Assembly: GCA_016927865.1 (NCBI GenBank) | Contig: JAFGLU010000051.1 | Location: 1-57,169 of the forward strand | Source: Anaerolineaceae bacterium | Lineage (GTDB): Bacteria; Chloroflexota; Anaerolineae; Anaerolineales; Anaerolineaceae | DNA: 57,169 nt | Direction: 5' to 3' | Part shown: positions 8,128-17,328 of the stretch, piece after piece | How positions within the stretch are numbered: the first letter of the stretch is position 1 | Layout of the letters: each line of letters opens with the position of its first letter | Notes under the pieces: model-generated | Seen by the model: the letters and a program-made list of their open reading frames with translations, nothing else | Database searches by the model: none | Told to the model about the DNA's origin: nothing | Made by a program: the position numbers and the translations under genes

Positions 8128-10047
8128 TTAATTTCCCGGCAGACCCCCGTCATCGCCGGGTTCTTCACGAGCTTTTGCTTCCATCTCAGCAATTGCTTTG
8201 GAAACTACCTCAATCGCAACTCTCTGTTTTCGATATAAATCCGCCTCAGACATCGCTAAACGCATCGCTATTTCCCGAACTTTCTTTCCCTCAAGAAACT
8301 TCATTTCTAAGATATTATACAATAACCACTCTCCTGTAAAGCGTCTTTCACCCTCAGGTTTTACCTGCTCGATTGCTTTCTTGAGAATGGCACGCAGCGC
8401 ATTGGCCCGGTTCCCTTCAAAATCCTCCGTTGCCTCTTCCACAATGCGCAGTTTCATCAACGGCGACCCGGTCAGCTTCGGCCCGCCCCAGTAATGGGTC
8501 AGGGCATCCTTCACCGATTGCACCAGGTCAGCGTCTACCGGCAGCACTTCCTCTTCTGCCAGCAGCCCCTCCCGATCAAAACGAGCCGCCGCGCGCAAAC
8601 GCTGTACCAGGTCTACCTGCGGCGAAATGCTTTCCATGGCTGAAAACACTTGCTGCTGCACGCGCCGGTCGCGCAAAGCCATCGCGGCCCGGTCGGCCAG
8701 CCGCTCCAAGGACTGTTTCTGCTCCGGGTCCAGAGACAGCCCCACCCCGCCAGACACACCCAACAAGCCCAACAGTTCGGGTTTTTCGGGCGTCCCGTTC
8801 ATCAATGGCAAAATTAAGTCGTCGCCCCAGCGGAAGTCAACCCGTCCTTCCTCATAATTTGGTACATTTTGCAGCACCGCATCCGGGATGACCACCTCGG
8901 CATCGGACTTGTCAAAGCGAGTCTCTCCCGTTCGAACCACCGCTTCTGATCCCGAAGCTCCCAACGCCACCACATAAGCCCCGCGTGCTTGGGCCCGGTC
9001 GCTAACTGCCGCCAACACCATCTCCAGGAATTGGGTCAGATCGTTGCGCGTGAGTAGTTGAGATTCCAGGCGCCGTACCGCCTCCAGCTCTTTCACCTCT
9101 TTGCCGTAAAACAACCAGCGTTCAGCCAGCGGGCCAAACAACGTGATCAAATGCTCGCACAACAGGATCATGCCTACCATCAGGATCGGCACAAAGGCAG
9201 TGTAGCTCAAACCCATCACTTCGCCACCGCGCCGCACCAGCGTAACCACCGCCAACGTCAAGCTTGCAGTGAGCGGCCCACGCATAATCCATTTGAACAA
9301 GCGAGCCTTAATCACCCGATCAGACCAGGGCACCCCAAAAAAAGCCACCGAATAAGCCATGACCACAATCAGCGTGCCCACCACCAGGTTGTTGATCAGC
9401 ACTAGGCTCCAAAACAGCAGCGCATGGTCCGCTACCAGCCCGGGGCCAAAGGGCAGCACCGGGAAAGAACCCAAGGCAGGCGCCAGCGCGCTAATGGCTA
9501 AGTACAGCAGCCGCCGCCGGCTGGTGGCGGTCATCGTACGCCGGTAGGCGCGGATGAAGTTGTACCAGGCCATCGCCATCAACGTGCCGTAGAATAAAAC
9601 AAAGAAGTTGGTCAGAACGGTGGGTTGCAAATGCGGCGCCGGGGCATCCCCAATGACCAGCGGACCGACCAACCAGGAGAAAGGCAGCGCCAGCAGGAAA
9701 ACCACCGAGCCAAGATAAGCCAGCCGGATGGTGATGCGGCGTTTTCCGCGGCTGGGCTTGCCCGTCGTCGCCAGCACCGCATCAGAAAAATGCAGATAAG
9801 CAGTCGGCAAAAAGACAATCCCCACCCACTGCACGCGCAGCCAGGTAGAAATTCCAAATTCGCTGCTGGCGGTGCTGCCAATCGCCTCGGCAGTAAAAAT
9901 GACGGCCACGCACACCATAATTAAAGCAAAAGAACGAGCCACACGGTCGCGCAGGTTAAAAGAAAGCGCATACAACAACAGTGAGAAAGCGGTGATTGCG
10001 ATCCCCGCCATTAAAATTTCACTGGTTGTTCTTAATACAGTAAACAT
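8128..10047 (-). CDS. Multi-pass membrane sensor with GAF-like domain and HTH-like C-terminus
   Basis: A 639-residue protein. About nine membrane helices fill residues 8-310, resembling the 7TM sensor region found in front of some histidine kinases. Residues of about 330-475 look like a GAF domain (RLESQLLTRNDLTQFLEMVL and the closing LERLADRAAMALRDRR). No histidine-kinase H-box or ATPase domain follows. Instead a C-terminal helical domain (about 500-620) contains EWLLYNILEMKFLEGKKVRE, then IAMRLAMSEADLYRKQRVAI, which reads like a helix-turn-helix of the sigma region-4 kind. It may be a membrane-bound one-component regulator, but this is inference. It lies between the S1 gene and a GNAT gene on the same strand. 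Confidence 0.65.
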   Translation of the reverse strand: MFTVLRTTSEILMAGIAITAFSLLLYALSFNLRDRVARSFALIMVCVAVIFTAEAIGSTASSEFGISTWLRVQWVGIVFLPTAYLHFSDAVLATTGKPSRGKRRITIRLAYLGSVVFLLALPFSWLVGPLVIGDAPAPHLQPTVLTNFFVLFYGTLMAMAWYNFIRAYRRTMTATSRRRLLYLAISALAPALGSFPVLPFGPGLVADHALLFWSLVLINNLVVGTLIVVMAYSVAFFGVPWSDRVIKARLFKWIMRGPLTASLTLAVVTLVRRGGEVMGLSYTAFVPILMVGMILLCEHLITLFGPLAERWLFYGKEVKELEAVRRLESQLLTRNDLTQFLEMVLAAVSDRAQARGAYVVALGASGSEAVVRTGETRFDKSDAEVVIPDAVLQNVPNYEEGRVDFRWGDDLILPLMNGTPEKPELLGLLGVSGGVGLSLDPEQKQSLERLADRAAMALRDRRVQQQVFSAMESISPQVDLVQRLRAAARFDREGLLAEEEVLPVDADLVQSVKDALTHYWGGPKLTGSPLMKLRIVEEATEDFEGNRANALRAILKKAIEQVKPEGERRFTGEWLLYNILEMKFLEGKKVREIAMRLAMSEADLYRKQRVAIEVVSKAIAEMEAKAREEPGDDGGLPGN

Positions 10048-10071
10048 ACGCTCAGATCCTGACCCGCGCTT

Positions 10072-10614
10072 TCACCGTAAGGAAAGTGTGAAGAACAAAG
10101 CAATATCCTGATTCATGTAATAATGATCGCTGTAGCCGGCAAATGCATAGCCCATCTTTTGGGCCAATTGCACGCCGGGGTAGTTCTTGGACTGCAACTC
10201 CATCGTCAAACGGCGGAAGTTACGCTCCAGGGCCCACTCTTGCACGCCCACCAATAGCGCCGTGCCAATTCCCCGTCTGCGCGCCGGTTCGTTCACCACG
10301 CAGTCCTTGATCCAGGCTGTCTTCGGAAAAATATGATCAGCGATACGGGCAAACCCTACCAACTGCCCCTCGCTAGAAGCCGTCAAGATCACCTGTTTCT
10401 CCGGAATGCTCTCATCCAAAATTTGCCCTGCGGTGCGGGGATACTCGATACGAGCCTCACGGGGCAGACGCACCTCGTTAAAACGCACCCCCATTTGGCC
10501 TTCACCGTTCAAACGCTCCATCTGCCACACGCGTGGCGAGAGATATCCCAAATCCATGGATAAAATAAGGTTCAAATCACTGTTTGTGGCTGGTCGGACT
10601 TCTACTGCTGGCAT
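10072..10614 (-). CDS. GNAT-family N-acetyltransferase
   Basis: A 180-residue protein with the GNAT acetyl-CoA loop near residues 112-125 (EPARRRGIGTALLVGVQEWA) and the closing strand-helix GVQLAQKMGYAFAGYSDHYY. The substrate is unknown; such proteins acetylate amines on small molecules or protein N-termini. ATG at 10614 has TAGGAGGAA in front, a very strong ribosome-binding site. It begins 15 bases after the stop of the membrane protein gene upstream, so the two are likely co-transcribed. Confidence 0.85.
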   Translation of the reverse strand: MPAVEVRPATNSDLNLILSMDLGYLSPRVWQMERLNGEGQMGVRFNEVRLPREARIEYPRTAGQILDESIPEKQVILTASSEGQLVGFARIADHIFPKTAWIKDCVVNEPARRRGIGTALLVGVQEWALERNFRRLTMELQSKNYPGVQLAQKMGYAFAGYSDHYYMNQDIALFFTLSLR

Positions 10615-10629
10615 TGGTTCCTCCTACGA

Positions 10630-11316
10630 CTAAGGATTAGCTACGCGCACTTTAACAATACAGGCCGGGAACAACTCGTTTGCATTATCCGCCACCACCA
10701 ATCGCAACTGGTAGTCTCCGGAGATGAGCTGAGCTGTGTTCCAAATTCCAATCTCGCCTTCCACCTTGGGTTCGTTCCCCGCGGCAATAGTCACCCAGGT
10801 CTCTTCTCCAGCCAGATTGTACTCATATTTGAAGAACCCCAAGTTGGGTACGTTGATCGTGGCCTTCAACATGACCGAACCACTCACCGACTCGTCAGGT
10901 TGTGGCGAAATCCACTCAATGACACCCGGCGTGCAGCCTTCCGCCTCCGGATCAGAACCCTGCGCGCCTTGCCCAATGGCCGTTGGCGTGGTCCGCACCA
11001 CTGCCGGCAGCGTGACCGTGGGGGTTGCCAGCACGTCCAGCGTTGCGGTTGGCAAAACCGCCGTGTTCAGCCGTGACGGAGCCACAAAAGAGGCCACCAC
11101 AAATTCCCCCACCACCATCAACACCAACAAGATCAAACCGGTCAGACTCACAACCAGCTTGCGCTGCGCAATTTCCTTTTCCAGGCCAAACATCGCCGCG
11201 CGCAGTTCTCTCCAGCCTTGCAACAAGCGCCGCAAACCCACCACGGCTGCCAATCCCAGCACCAGGTAAATCCACCCCTCATATTGTTCAAGGAAACCAA
11301 TTAAATCTTCCTGCAT
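10630..11316 (-). CDS. Membrane-anchored protein with Ig-like C-terminal domain
   Basis: About 228 residues, not assigned to a named family. A helix at about 14-30 and a second at about 48-70 (LVVSLTGLILLVLMVVGEFV) anchor it. A threonine/proline/alanine-rich stretch (about 75-115) follows, then a 95-residue beta-rich domain starting CTPGVIEWISPQPDESVSGS that looks like an Ig-like/Big fold, probably outside the membrane. This layout is common among uncharacterised Anaerolineae envelope proteins. ATG at 11316 is preferred over GTG at 11322. It is followed closely by the GNAT gene. Confidence 0.6.
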   Translation of the reverse strand: MQEDLIGFLEQYEGWIYLVLGLAAVVGLRRLLQGWRELRAAMFGLEKEIAQRKLVVSLTGLILLVLMVVGEFVVASFVAPSRLNTAVLPTATLDVLATPTVTLPAVVRTTPTAIGQGAQGSDPEAEGCTPGVIEWISPQPDESVSGSVMLKATINVPNLGFFKYEYNLAGEETWVTIAAGNEPKVEGEIGIWNTAQLISGDYQLRLVVADNANELFPACIVKVRVANP

Positions 11317-11346
11317 GACCACCCCAAAACGAGGTTGTTCAACGGT

Positions 11347-12183
11347 TTACAAATGCTTTAATACTCCGCGGACAAGGGTGCTCAACTTTGGCACCAGCAA
11401 TCGCCCGGCCTCCAAAACCTCATCGTGGGTAGTGAGCGTGTTTCCGTCCAGATTCGCCTTATTGCTTATTCCCGAAAAACCCAACGTGCGCAGCCCCGAA
11501 TGGCGCGCCACAATAGCCTCTGGTACCGTAGACATTCCCACTGCGTCAGCACCAACTGCACGTAAGAAACGCAAATCGGCGGGGCTTTCAAACGACGGCC
11601 CCGACAAGCCCGCATACACCCCTTCATGCAAGAGCAGCCCTGCATTTTTGGCAGTCTGGCGGGCAACGACCCCCAATTCGCGATCATACGTCTGACTCAT
11701 ATCCGGGAAGCGCGGTCCAAACTCATCCAGATTAGGCCCGCGCAACGGGTTGAAGCCCATCATCGCCACCAATGCCAGGTGATCGGTGATTAGCATAACA
11801 TCCCCCGGTTCGAAATCAGGGTTGATGGCCCCAGCCGCATTCGTCAAAATTAAGAACTCAGCCCCCATGCGCTTCATCACTCGTACCGGCAAAGTGATCT
11901 CGGACATCGAGTAGCCCTCATAAAAGTGAGTGCGCCCTTGCAGCACCATCACCGGAACGCCTTCCAGGGTTCCCAGCACCAGGCGCCCAGCGTGCCCTTG
12001 AACCGTCGAAATCCGCCAGAACGGGATATCCGTATAGGGCACAATCTGCGGCTCCTCCACCAAATCGGCCAGGCCGCTCAACCCCGACCCAAGAATCATA
12101 CCAACCCTGGGAACCAGAGAAGTTTTGGCGCGAATAGCATTTACCGCCTGGTCTATTTGTTCAAGCGTCAAGAATTCTGGCAT
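11347..12183 (-). CDS. punA: Purine nucleoside phosphorylase
   Basis: About 278 residues of the trimeric PNP family, which splits purine nucleosides with phosphate into base and (deoxy)ribose 1-phosphate. Visible motifs are the phosphate loop GMILGSGLSGL, QGRTHFYEGY, LILTNAAGAINPDFEPGD, GLSGPSFESPADLRFLRAVG and the base-binding GFSGISNKANL. ATG at 12183 is chosen because GGAGGAAACC lies just before it; the longer frame starts with a GTG inside that site. An extended -10 promoter lies at 12260-12268. With the pyrimidine phosphorylase at 27806-29110 the window covers both arms of nucleoside salvage. Confidence 0.95.
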   Translation of the reverse strand: MPEFLTLEQIDQAVNAIRAKTSLVPRVGMILGSGLSGLADLVEEPQIVPYTDIPFWRISTVQGHAGRLVLGTLEGVPVMVLQGRTHFYEGYSMSEITLPVRVMKRMGAEFLILTNAAGAINPDFEPGDVMLITDHLALVAMMGFNPLRGPNLDEFGPRFPDMSQTYDRELGVVARQTAKNAGLLLHEGVYAGLSGPSFESPADLRFLRAVGADAVGMSTVPEAIVARHSGLRTLGFSGISNKANLDGNTLTTHDEVLEAGRLLVPKLSTLVRGVLKHL

Positions 12184-12259
12184 GGTTTCCTCCACAGTAT
12201 CAGGGACAACCGGATGGTATTACAGATTCTTCGTCCAATCTGCAGCACCGGCTTCTCTC

Positions 12260-12268
12260 ATTATATCA
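12260..12268 (-). promoter_or_regulatory. Extended -10 promoter for punA
   Basis: On the minus strand TGATATAAT is an extended -10 with a consensus TATAAT, about 77 bases before the punA start. No good -35 is seen. The same 12184-12439 gap also holds an inverted repeat GTTTCGT/ACGAAAC (about 12374-12400) ahead of the divergent HD-GYP gene. Confidence 0.5.
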
Positions 12269-12439
12269 AAGAAAAGCAGGCTGGTTTCAGGCGGTAGCAC
12301 CGCACCAAACTGTAAACTAATGTGAAAAGCGAGCTTTGCCCGCCTCAAATTCGGACGTTTTCTCTTCCCTCTGTTTCGTCTCAAATTTTGATACGAAACC
12401 GAAACGCTTTTTGCATTGAACATCCCAAAGGGGTATGTT

Positions 12440-14686
12440 ATGCTACTCGTACCGCTTTACCGAAAATTCTTAACATTAGGATGGGGAGTGACGGAAATTA
12501 ACCTTCTTACACACCAGGCCAAATTGGCCGGGAAACCAGCCATTGCCAGTGCTTCCGACGCTTCTCCTCTCGAACAGTCGGCGCTTCCATCTGTGGCCGA
12601 TTATGAAAAGCAAATCCGAGAATTAAACCGCGCGTTAGCTAACGAACGCAGCCAAAACCAGCGTCTTCACGAGATCAGCGAATACGACCGCCAGCTCGAA
12701 AACGTCATCGAGCAGCCCGTCAGCGCCCAAATCACAGCGGCCATGCTCCAGCGAAACCTGGACTGCGGCATGGTCTCGGTCATGGTCCATTCGCCCACGG
12801 AACAAGCCCTGGTCGCACTGGCCACCACCGGCCCCAATGCCGCCTCCATCCCCCCCAACTGCCGCCACTTCTACTCGAACGAACTCACTGGCCGGGCCAT
12901 TCGCGCCCACAAAACGCTCATCCGTCAGCCCAACATCAAAGAGATTCGCCCTCTTGAAATCGGCTCCCAAATATTTCACTCGGAGATGTTCGTCCCGTTG
13001 ATCTTCAACGGTCAACTTGAGGGCGGTATCTTGCTGGCAGACCCGGCAGAGAACAAATTCGACGCGCTGGATATCCCCTTCGTCGAAATCATCAGCGCCC
13101 ACCTGCTCGACAACTGGGATCAATCCCGCTACAACCAGGAACTCACCGCGCTTTCGCGTGAAGCAGCCTCCCTTTCTGCCATCAGCGAGGCCAACAACCT
13201 CCTCACCCGCATTGCCGAAATCGCCCGATCCATCCTCAACAACCACTTTGTGCTGGTGGCCTCCTTTGACCAGCACGATTGGCAAATGCGCACGTCTGGA
13301 AAAGCCCCCTACCTGTTTCAGTCCATTCGCACATCCCCACTGCAATTTTTATCAGAAATCTCGCGGGCGACGGACCCAATCCGAATTCGCGACACCCGCC
13401 GCGACCCGCGCACGGCCCACCTGACCCTGGATCGTTCTGAGCTGCGCACCATGCTGGCTTGCCCGATTCAAAACAACGGCGAACCTCTAGGGTTGATCCT
13501 GGCTTTCGGCAAGAAAACCGGCGCCGGTTTTACCGAGCGCGAGGGGTTCCTCATGAATCTCCTCGCCATTCACGCCGCCACCGCCCTGGAACGCTGCCTG
13601 CTTGACCAGGAAGTGCGCTCCATGCTGCGCACCACCCAACTGCTCAATGACCTCAGCCTGCGCATCACCGAAGCCGAGGACCTTAACACCGCCGCCCAGG
13701 CCATAGCCCGCACAGCCTTCCGCATCTTCCAGGCAGAAACCTGCGGCCTCGTGCTATATTCTGAGGACAAACGCGTCGAAGCCAGCGTCCACTTCCCCCT
13801 CAACTCCGATTCTTACGACCACCCCCTGGAAATCATCCAGGAAGTGATGGACACTCGCCAGATTGCCTACCAGGTGATCGACCAACAATATTCCCTCATC
13901 GCCATCCCCATCCAAACCCAACGGCGTTGTTACGGAGCCTTGTGGCTTTCCATGACCAACGACAACAGCTCCTCGCACCGCCCCGTAGATGAAATCCGCA
14001 TCCTCATCAACCAATCCTCGGTTGCCCTGGAACGCTCTATTCTTTTATCAGAGACGCGCCAGCAAGCCAGCGAAATTTCCCGCGCCTATACGCAGCTGGA
14101 CCTTTCCTATGACCAGACCCTCCTGGCCCTCACCAAGGCCCTGGATGCCCGCGACCACGAAACCGAACTGCACACACTGCGAGTCACCCGCATTGCACTC
14201 ACCATCGGCCGCCAGATCGGCCTGCCCTCAGCAGATCTAAAAGCGCTGAAACGCGGCGCCATCCTGCACGATATCGGCAAAGTGGGTATCAGCGACACCA
14301 TTTTGCTCAAGAAAGGCGCGCTCGACAGCGCTGAATGGGAAATCATGCGCCGCCACTCGCTCATTGGCGGCCAAATCATCCAAGTTGTCACCGAGCTTCA
14401 CGATGCGCTGCCGGTTGTGGTCAACCACCACGAACGTTGGGATGGCAGCGGTTATCCGCATGGCCTGCGGGCCGAGGAAATCCCCCTCCTGGCGCGCATC
14501 TTCGCCGTCGCCGACGTCTACGACGCGCTAACCAACGACCGCCCCTACCGCCCGCAAAAATATACTCCCGAAGAAGCGCTCAACTACCTTCAAAGCCAGG
14601 CAGAGATCCTCTTTGATCCCAAAATCGTTCGAATCTTCACGCGAATTTTCCCCCAACTAAACTTCACCGAACCACTGGAAGAGTAA
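12440..14686 (+). CDS. GAF-GAF-GAF-HD-GYP cyclic di-GMP phosphodiesterase
   Basis: About 748 residues. A coiled coil near residues 50-85 (YEKQIRELNRALANERSQNQ) is followed by three GAF-like sensor domains (about 90-220, 240-380, 395-540) and an HD-GYP domain (about 565-740). The catalytic motifs are complete: HDIGKVGISD, the second-shell RRHSLIGGQII, and HHERWDGSGYP with GLRAEEIPLLARI and ADVYDALTNDRPYR. This family hydrolyses cyclic di-GMP. There is no membrane segment, so it is probably cytosolic. ATG at 12440 is chosen because AAAGGGG precedes it; a TTG at 12416 is less likely. It stops directly before the diguanylate cyclase gene (TAA then ATG). Confidence 0.9.
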   Translation: MLLVPLYRKFLTLGWGVTEINLLTHQAKLAGKPAIASASDASPLEQSALPSVADYEKQIRELNRALANERSQNQRLHEISEYDRQLENVIEQPVSAQITAAMLQRNLDCGMVSVMVHSPTEQALVALATTGPNAASIPPNCRHFYSNELTGRAIRAHKTLIRQPNIKEIRPLEIGSQIFHSEMFVPLIFNGQLEGGILLADPAENKFDALDIPFVEIISAHLLDNWDQSRYNQELTALSREAASLSAISEANNLLTRIAEIARSILNNHFVLVASFDQHDWQMRTSGKAPYLFQSIRTSPLQFLSEISRATDPIRIRDTRRDPRTAHLTLDRSELRTMLACPIQNNGEPLGLILAFGKKTGAGFTEREGFLMNLLAIHAATALERCLLDQEVRSMLRTTQLLNDLSLRITEAEDLNTAAQAIARTAFRIFQAETCGLVLYSEDKRVEASVHFPLNSDSYDHPLEIIQEVMDTRQIAYQVIDQQYSLIAIPIQTQRRCYGALWLSMTNDNSSSHRPVDEIRILINQSSVALERSILLSETRQQASEISRAYTQLDLSYDQTLLALTKALDARDHETELHTLRVTRIALTIGRQIGLPSADLKALKRGAILHDIGKVGISDTILLKKGALDSAEWEIMRRHSLIGGQIIQVVTELHDALPVVVNHHERWDGSGYPHGLRAEEIPLLARIFAVADVYDALTNDRPYRPQKYTPEEALNYLQSQAEILFDPKIVRIFTRIFPQLNFTEPLEE

Positions 14687-16252
14687 ATGACTCGCCCATC
14701 CTCGCAGCTTACCTTAACCGACGCGCAAAAACGGCGGCTCAGTCTGCCGGGAATTTTCGTCGGGGTAACGCTGTGCTTTGGGATGATCCTTTATGGTTGG
14801 TTTTTTGCCCAAACCGAATCTGCCCGCCTGCTAAACATCTTTTCCGGTTTCTTCGGCGTCATTTACACCATCGTCTTCTTCTATTTCCTCCTGCCCGGCA
14901 GTCGTCCAGGCCGTATTGACGAATGGCTGTTTGTTCTGGCCAATGGCATCATCGTCGGCTGGGTATATTACATCGAGCCGGTTAGTCTGCCGAACATGAC
15001 CTTGCTGCTGCTGTACACCCTGCTGCTCATGGTGGCAGTGGTAACCAACCGCGTCGCCACCTATGCCTTCATCGGTTTCGCCCTGATTTCCATCGCCCTC
15101 CTACCCCGCTGGATGGGCGAGACCTCGCGTACCATTCAGTGGACTTTTCCTGTGATGGTCATTTTGATCGGCATCGCTACCAACGAGATCGTCGTCACCC
15201 TCAAACGAAATGTGCTCACTCAAATCAATCGCCTCGAAACGGTCAACCACATGACGCGCAACCTGGCGTCCTCCATCGAAACTTCCAATCTTGTGGATAT
15301 CATGAGCTTCGCGATTCAGACAGCCTTCCAAGCAGACACCTATTATGTAGGTTTCCTCGAAGGTTCCATCGTTAAGCTGGATCTATTTTACGATGAAGGG
15401 AGATTCTACGACGGGCTTGAGGTGGAACTGAAAGACTCGCTTACCGGATGGGTCGTTCAACACCGGCAGCCCCTGCTCTTGCGCAATGTTCCTCAGGATT
15501 TATCCCGCATCGGCCTGCGCACCAGCCTTATCGGCAGTCCAAAAATCAGCCTATCCTGGATGGGCGTACCGGTTTATTCATCGGATAATTTTTTTGGGAT
15601 TGTAGCAGTTGCCTCCTACACCCAAAACGCCTTCAACCGGAACGATCTGGAACTGCTCGAAAACTTTGCCCGCCAATCGGCCACGGCCCTCGATAACGCC
15701 CGGCACCACGAAGAAGCAGTGGAGCGTTCTCGCCTCGACAGCCTCACCAACACACTCAACCACGGATCGTTTATTCAGTCCTTGCAAGATTCGCTCCGAC
15801 AAGCGCATGAAGAAGGCTGGCCGGTATCCTTAATTATGTTGGATATCGACTACTTCAAGAAGTATAACGACACCTACGGGCACCTGATCGGCGATCAAGT
15901 GCTCATTGGTCTGACCGGCGCTATTCGCGAACATATCAAGAACACCGACCTGGTGGGCCGTTGGGGCGGCGAGGAATTTGTCATCGCCCTGCTCCACTCC
16001 AATGGCGCGCAAGCCGTCCGGGTTGCCCAGAGAATACGCTTGACCTTGCAAGAACTCCACCTGCTGGATCGAAATGATGAAATCATTCCCCCACCCACCA
16101 TCAGCCAGGGCATTGCCGTTTTCCCCCAAGATTGCGACCAGGCCTATCCCATGATCGATCTGGCCGACCAGCGTCTCTATATCGCAAAAGCCCGCGGGCG
16201 CGACCAGATCGAGCCAACGCAGGATATTTGGGACAGCCCCGCCGCTGATTAG
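14687..16252 (+). CDS. Membrane GAF-GGDEF diguanylate cyclase
   Basis: A 521-residue protein. Six membrane helices (about residues 20-175) are followed by a GAF domain (about 200-345) and a GGDEF domain (about 350-510). The active-site loop is GRWGGEEFVIAL, a GGEEF variant known in active cyclases, and the metal-binding MLDIDYFKKYNDTYGH motif is present. At the inhibitory site, normally RxxD just before the loop, the sequence is KNTD, so product inhibition may be weak. The gene starts immediately after the HD-GYP stop codon, making a two-gene operon with opposite activities on cyclic di-GMP. It is convergent with the threonine aldolase gene. Confidence 0.92.
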   Translation: MTRPSSQLTLTDAQKRRLSLPGIFVGVTLCFGMILYGWFFAQTESARLLNIFSGFFGVIYTIVFFYFLLPGSRPGRIDEWLFVLANGIIVGWVYYIEPVSLPNMTLLLLYTLLLMVAVVTNRVATYAFIGFALISIALLPRWMGETSRTIQWTFPVMVILIGIATNEIVVTLKRNVLTQINRLETVNHMTRNLASSIETSNLVDIMSFAIQTAFQADTYYVGFLEGSIVKLDLFYDEGRFYDGLEVELKDSLTGWVVQHRQPLLLRNVPQDLSRIGLRTSLIGSPKISLSWMGVPVYSSDNFFGIVAVASYTQNAFNRNDLELLENFARQSATALDNARHHEEAVERSRLDSLTNTLNHGSFIQSLQDSLRQAHEEGWPVSLIMLDIDYFKKYNDTYGHLIGDQVLIGLTGAIREHIKNTDLVGRWGGEEFVIALLHSNGAQAVRVAQRIRLTLQELHLLDRNDEIIPPPTISQGIAVFPQDCDQAYPMIDLADQRLYIAKARGRDQIEPTQDIWDSPAAD

Positions 16253-16267
16253 CTAATTTTTCCCGCC

Positions 16268-17308
16268 TCAGGCGCCCAGCACCGCCCCAAACGCAGCAAC
16301 TGCCTGCTCAATCCCCGCGTCGTCAACCCAGTAATGCGTCACCATACGGAAGCGCCGCTCACCGGTGGCGCCAACTTTCACGCCTCGCTCGGCCAACCGC
16401 CGGACGGTTTCCTTCGCGCCAAAAGGCACGCTCTCTGCCAGTCGGGCAAAAACCATGTTCGTCGCGGGCACGGGCGTTTCCACCACCAGCCCCGCCAATT
16501 CTCCCAACCCCCGCGCCAATTTCTGCGCGCGGGCATGATCTTCCACCAGCCGCTCCGTCATTTTTTCCAGCGCCACAATCCCCGCCGCCGCCACCACGCC
16601 CGCCTGGCGCATCCCGCCGCCCAGCTGCTTGCGCACCCGCCGCGCCTGATGAATAAATTCCGTCGAGCCGCACAGAACCGAGCCGACCGGAGCGCACAGG
16701 CCTTTACTCAAGCAAAACGTGACCGTGTCGACATCTTTGGTTAGCTCCGCCGCTGCAACGCCCAGCGCCGCCGCCGCATTGAACAGCCGGGCGCCATCCA
16801 GGTGGATCTTCAACCCGTATTCGCGCGCCAATGCGCCCACCCGAGCCATATAGTCAAGGCCCAGCACCACCCCGCCGCAGCGGTTGTGGGTGTTTTCCAG
16901 CAAGATCAAGCGGGTCACCGGAAAGTGGACATCCTCCGAGCGGATCGCATCGTGAATGTGTTCCAGGTTCAGCGTGCCGTCGGGCTGGTTGGGCAGCGTG
17001 TGCGAGTGAACCCCGCCCAGCGCGGCTATCCCGCCCGCCTCGAACAAAAACGTGTGCGCCAGGTTTCCCAGAATCACCTCGTCGCCGCGCCCGCAGTGCG
17101 CCAGCACCGCCGCCAAATTGCCCATCGTCCCCGAAGGTACCAGCAGCCCGGCTTCTTTGCCCATGCGCTCCGCGGCCATCGCTTGCAAGCGATTGATGGT
17201 CGGGTCTTCCTCCATCACGTCATCCCCCACCACCGCCGCTGCCATGGCGTCGCGCATCTCGGGGGTAGGTTGGGTCACGGTGTCGGAACGCAAATCGACG
17301 ATGTTCAT
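16268..17308 (-). CDS. ltaE: Low-specificity L-threonine aldolase
   Basis: A 346-residue PLP enzyme that splits threonine or allo-threonine into glycine and acetaldehyde. The N-terminus VDLRSDTVTQPTPEMRDAM and the VPSGTMGNLAAVLAHCGRGD stretch are diagnostic. The PLP lysine is in TFCLSKGLCAPVGSVLCGS near residue 200, and HLDGARLFNAA carries the cofactor-contacting aspartate and arginine. ATG at 17308 has AGGAG about 9 bases before. It follows rluD on the same strand with a 20-base gap, so it may be the last gene of an lspA-rluD-ltaE unit. Confidence 0.93.
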   Translation of the reverse strand: MNIVDLRSDTVTQPTPEMRDAMAAAVVGDDVMEEDPTINRLQAMAAERMGKEAGLLVPSGTMGNLAAVLAHCGRGDEVILGNLAHTFLFEAGGIAALGGVHSHTLPNQPDGTLNLEHIHDAIRSEDVHFPVTRLILLENTHNRCGGVVLGLDYMARVGALAREYGLKIHLDGARLFNAAAALGVAAAELTKDVDTVTFCLSKGLCAPVGSVLCGSTEFIHQARRVRKQLGGGMRQAGVVAAAGIVALEKMTERLVEDHARAQKLARGLGELAGLVVETPVPATNMVFARLAESVPFGAKETVRRLAERGVKVGATGERRFRMVTHYWVDDAGIEQAVAAFGAVLGA

Positions 17309-17328
17309 GTTGCGGGCTCCTAAGAAAA

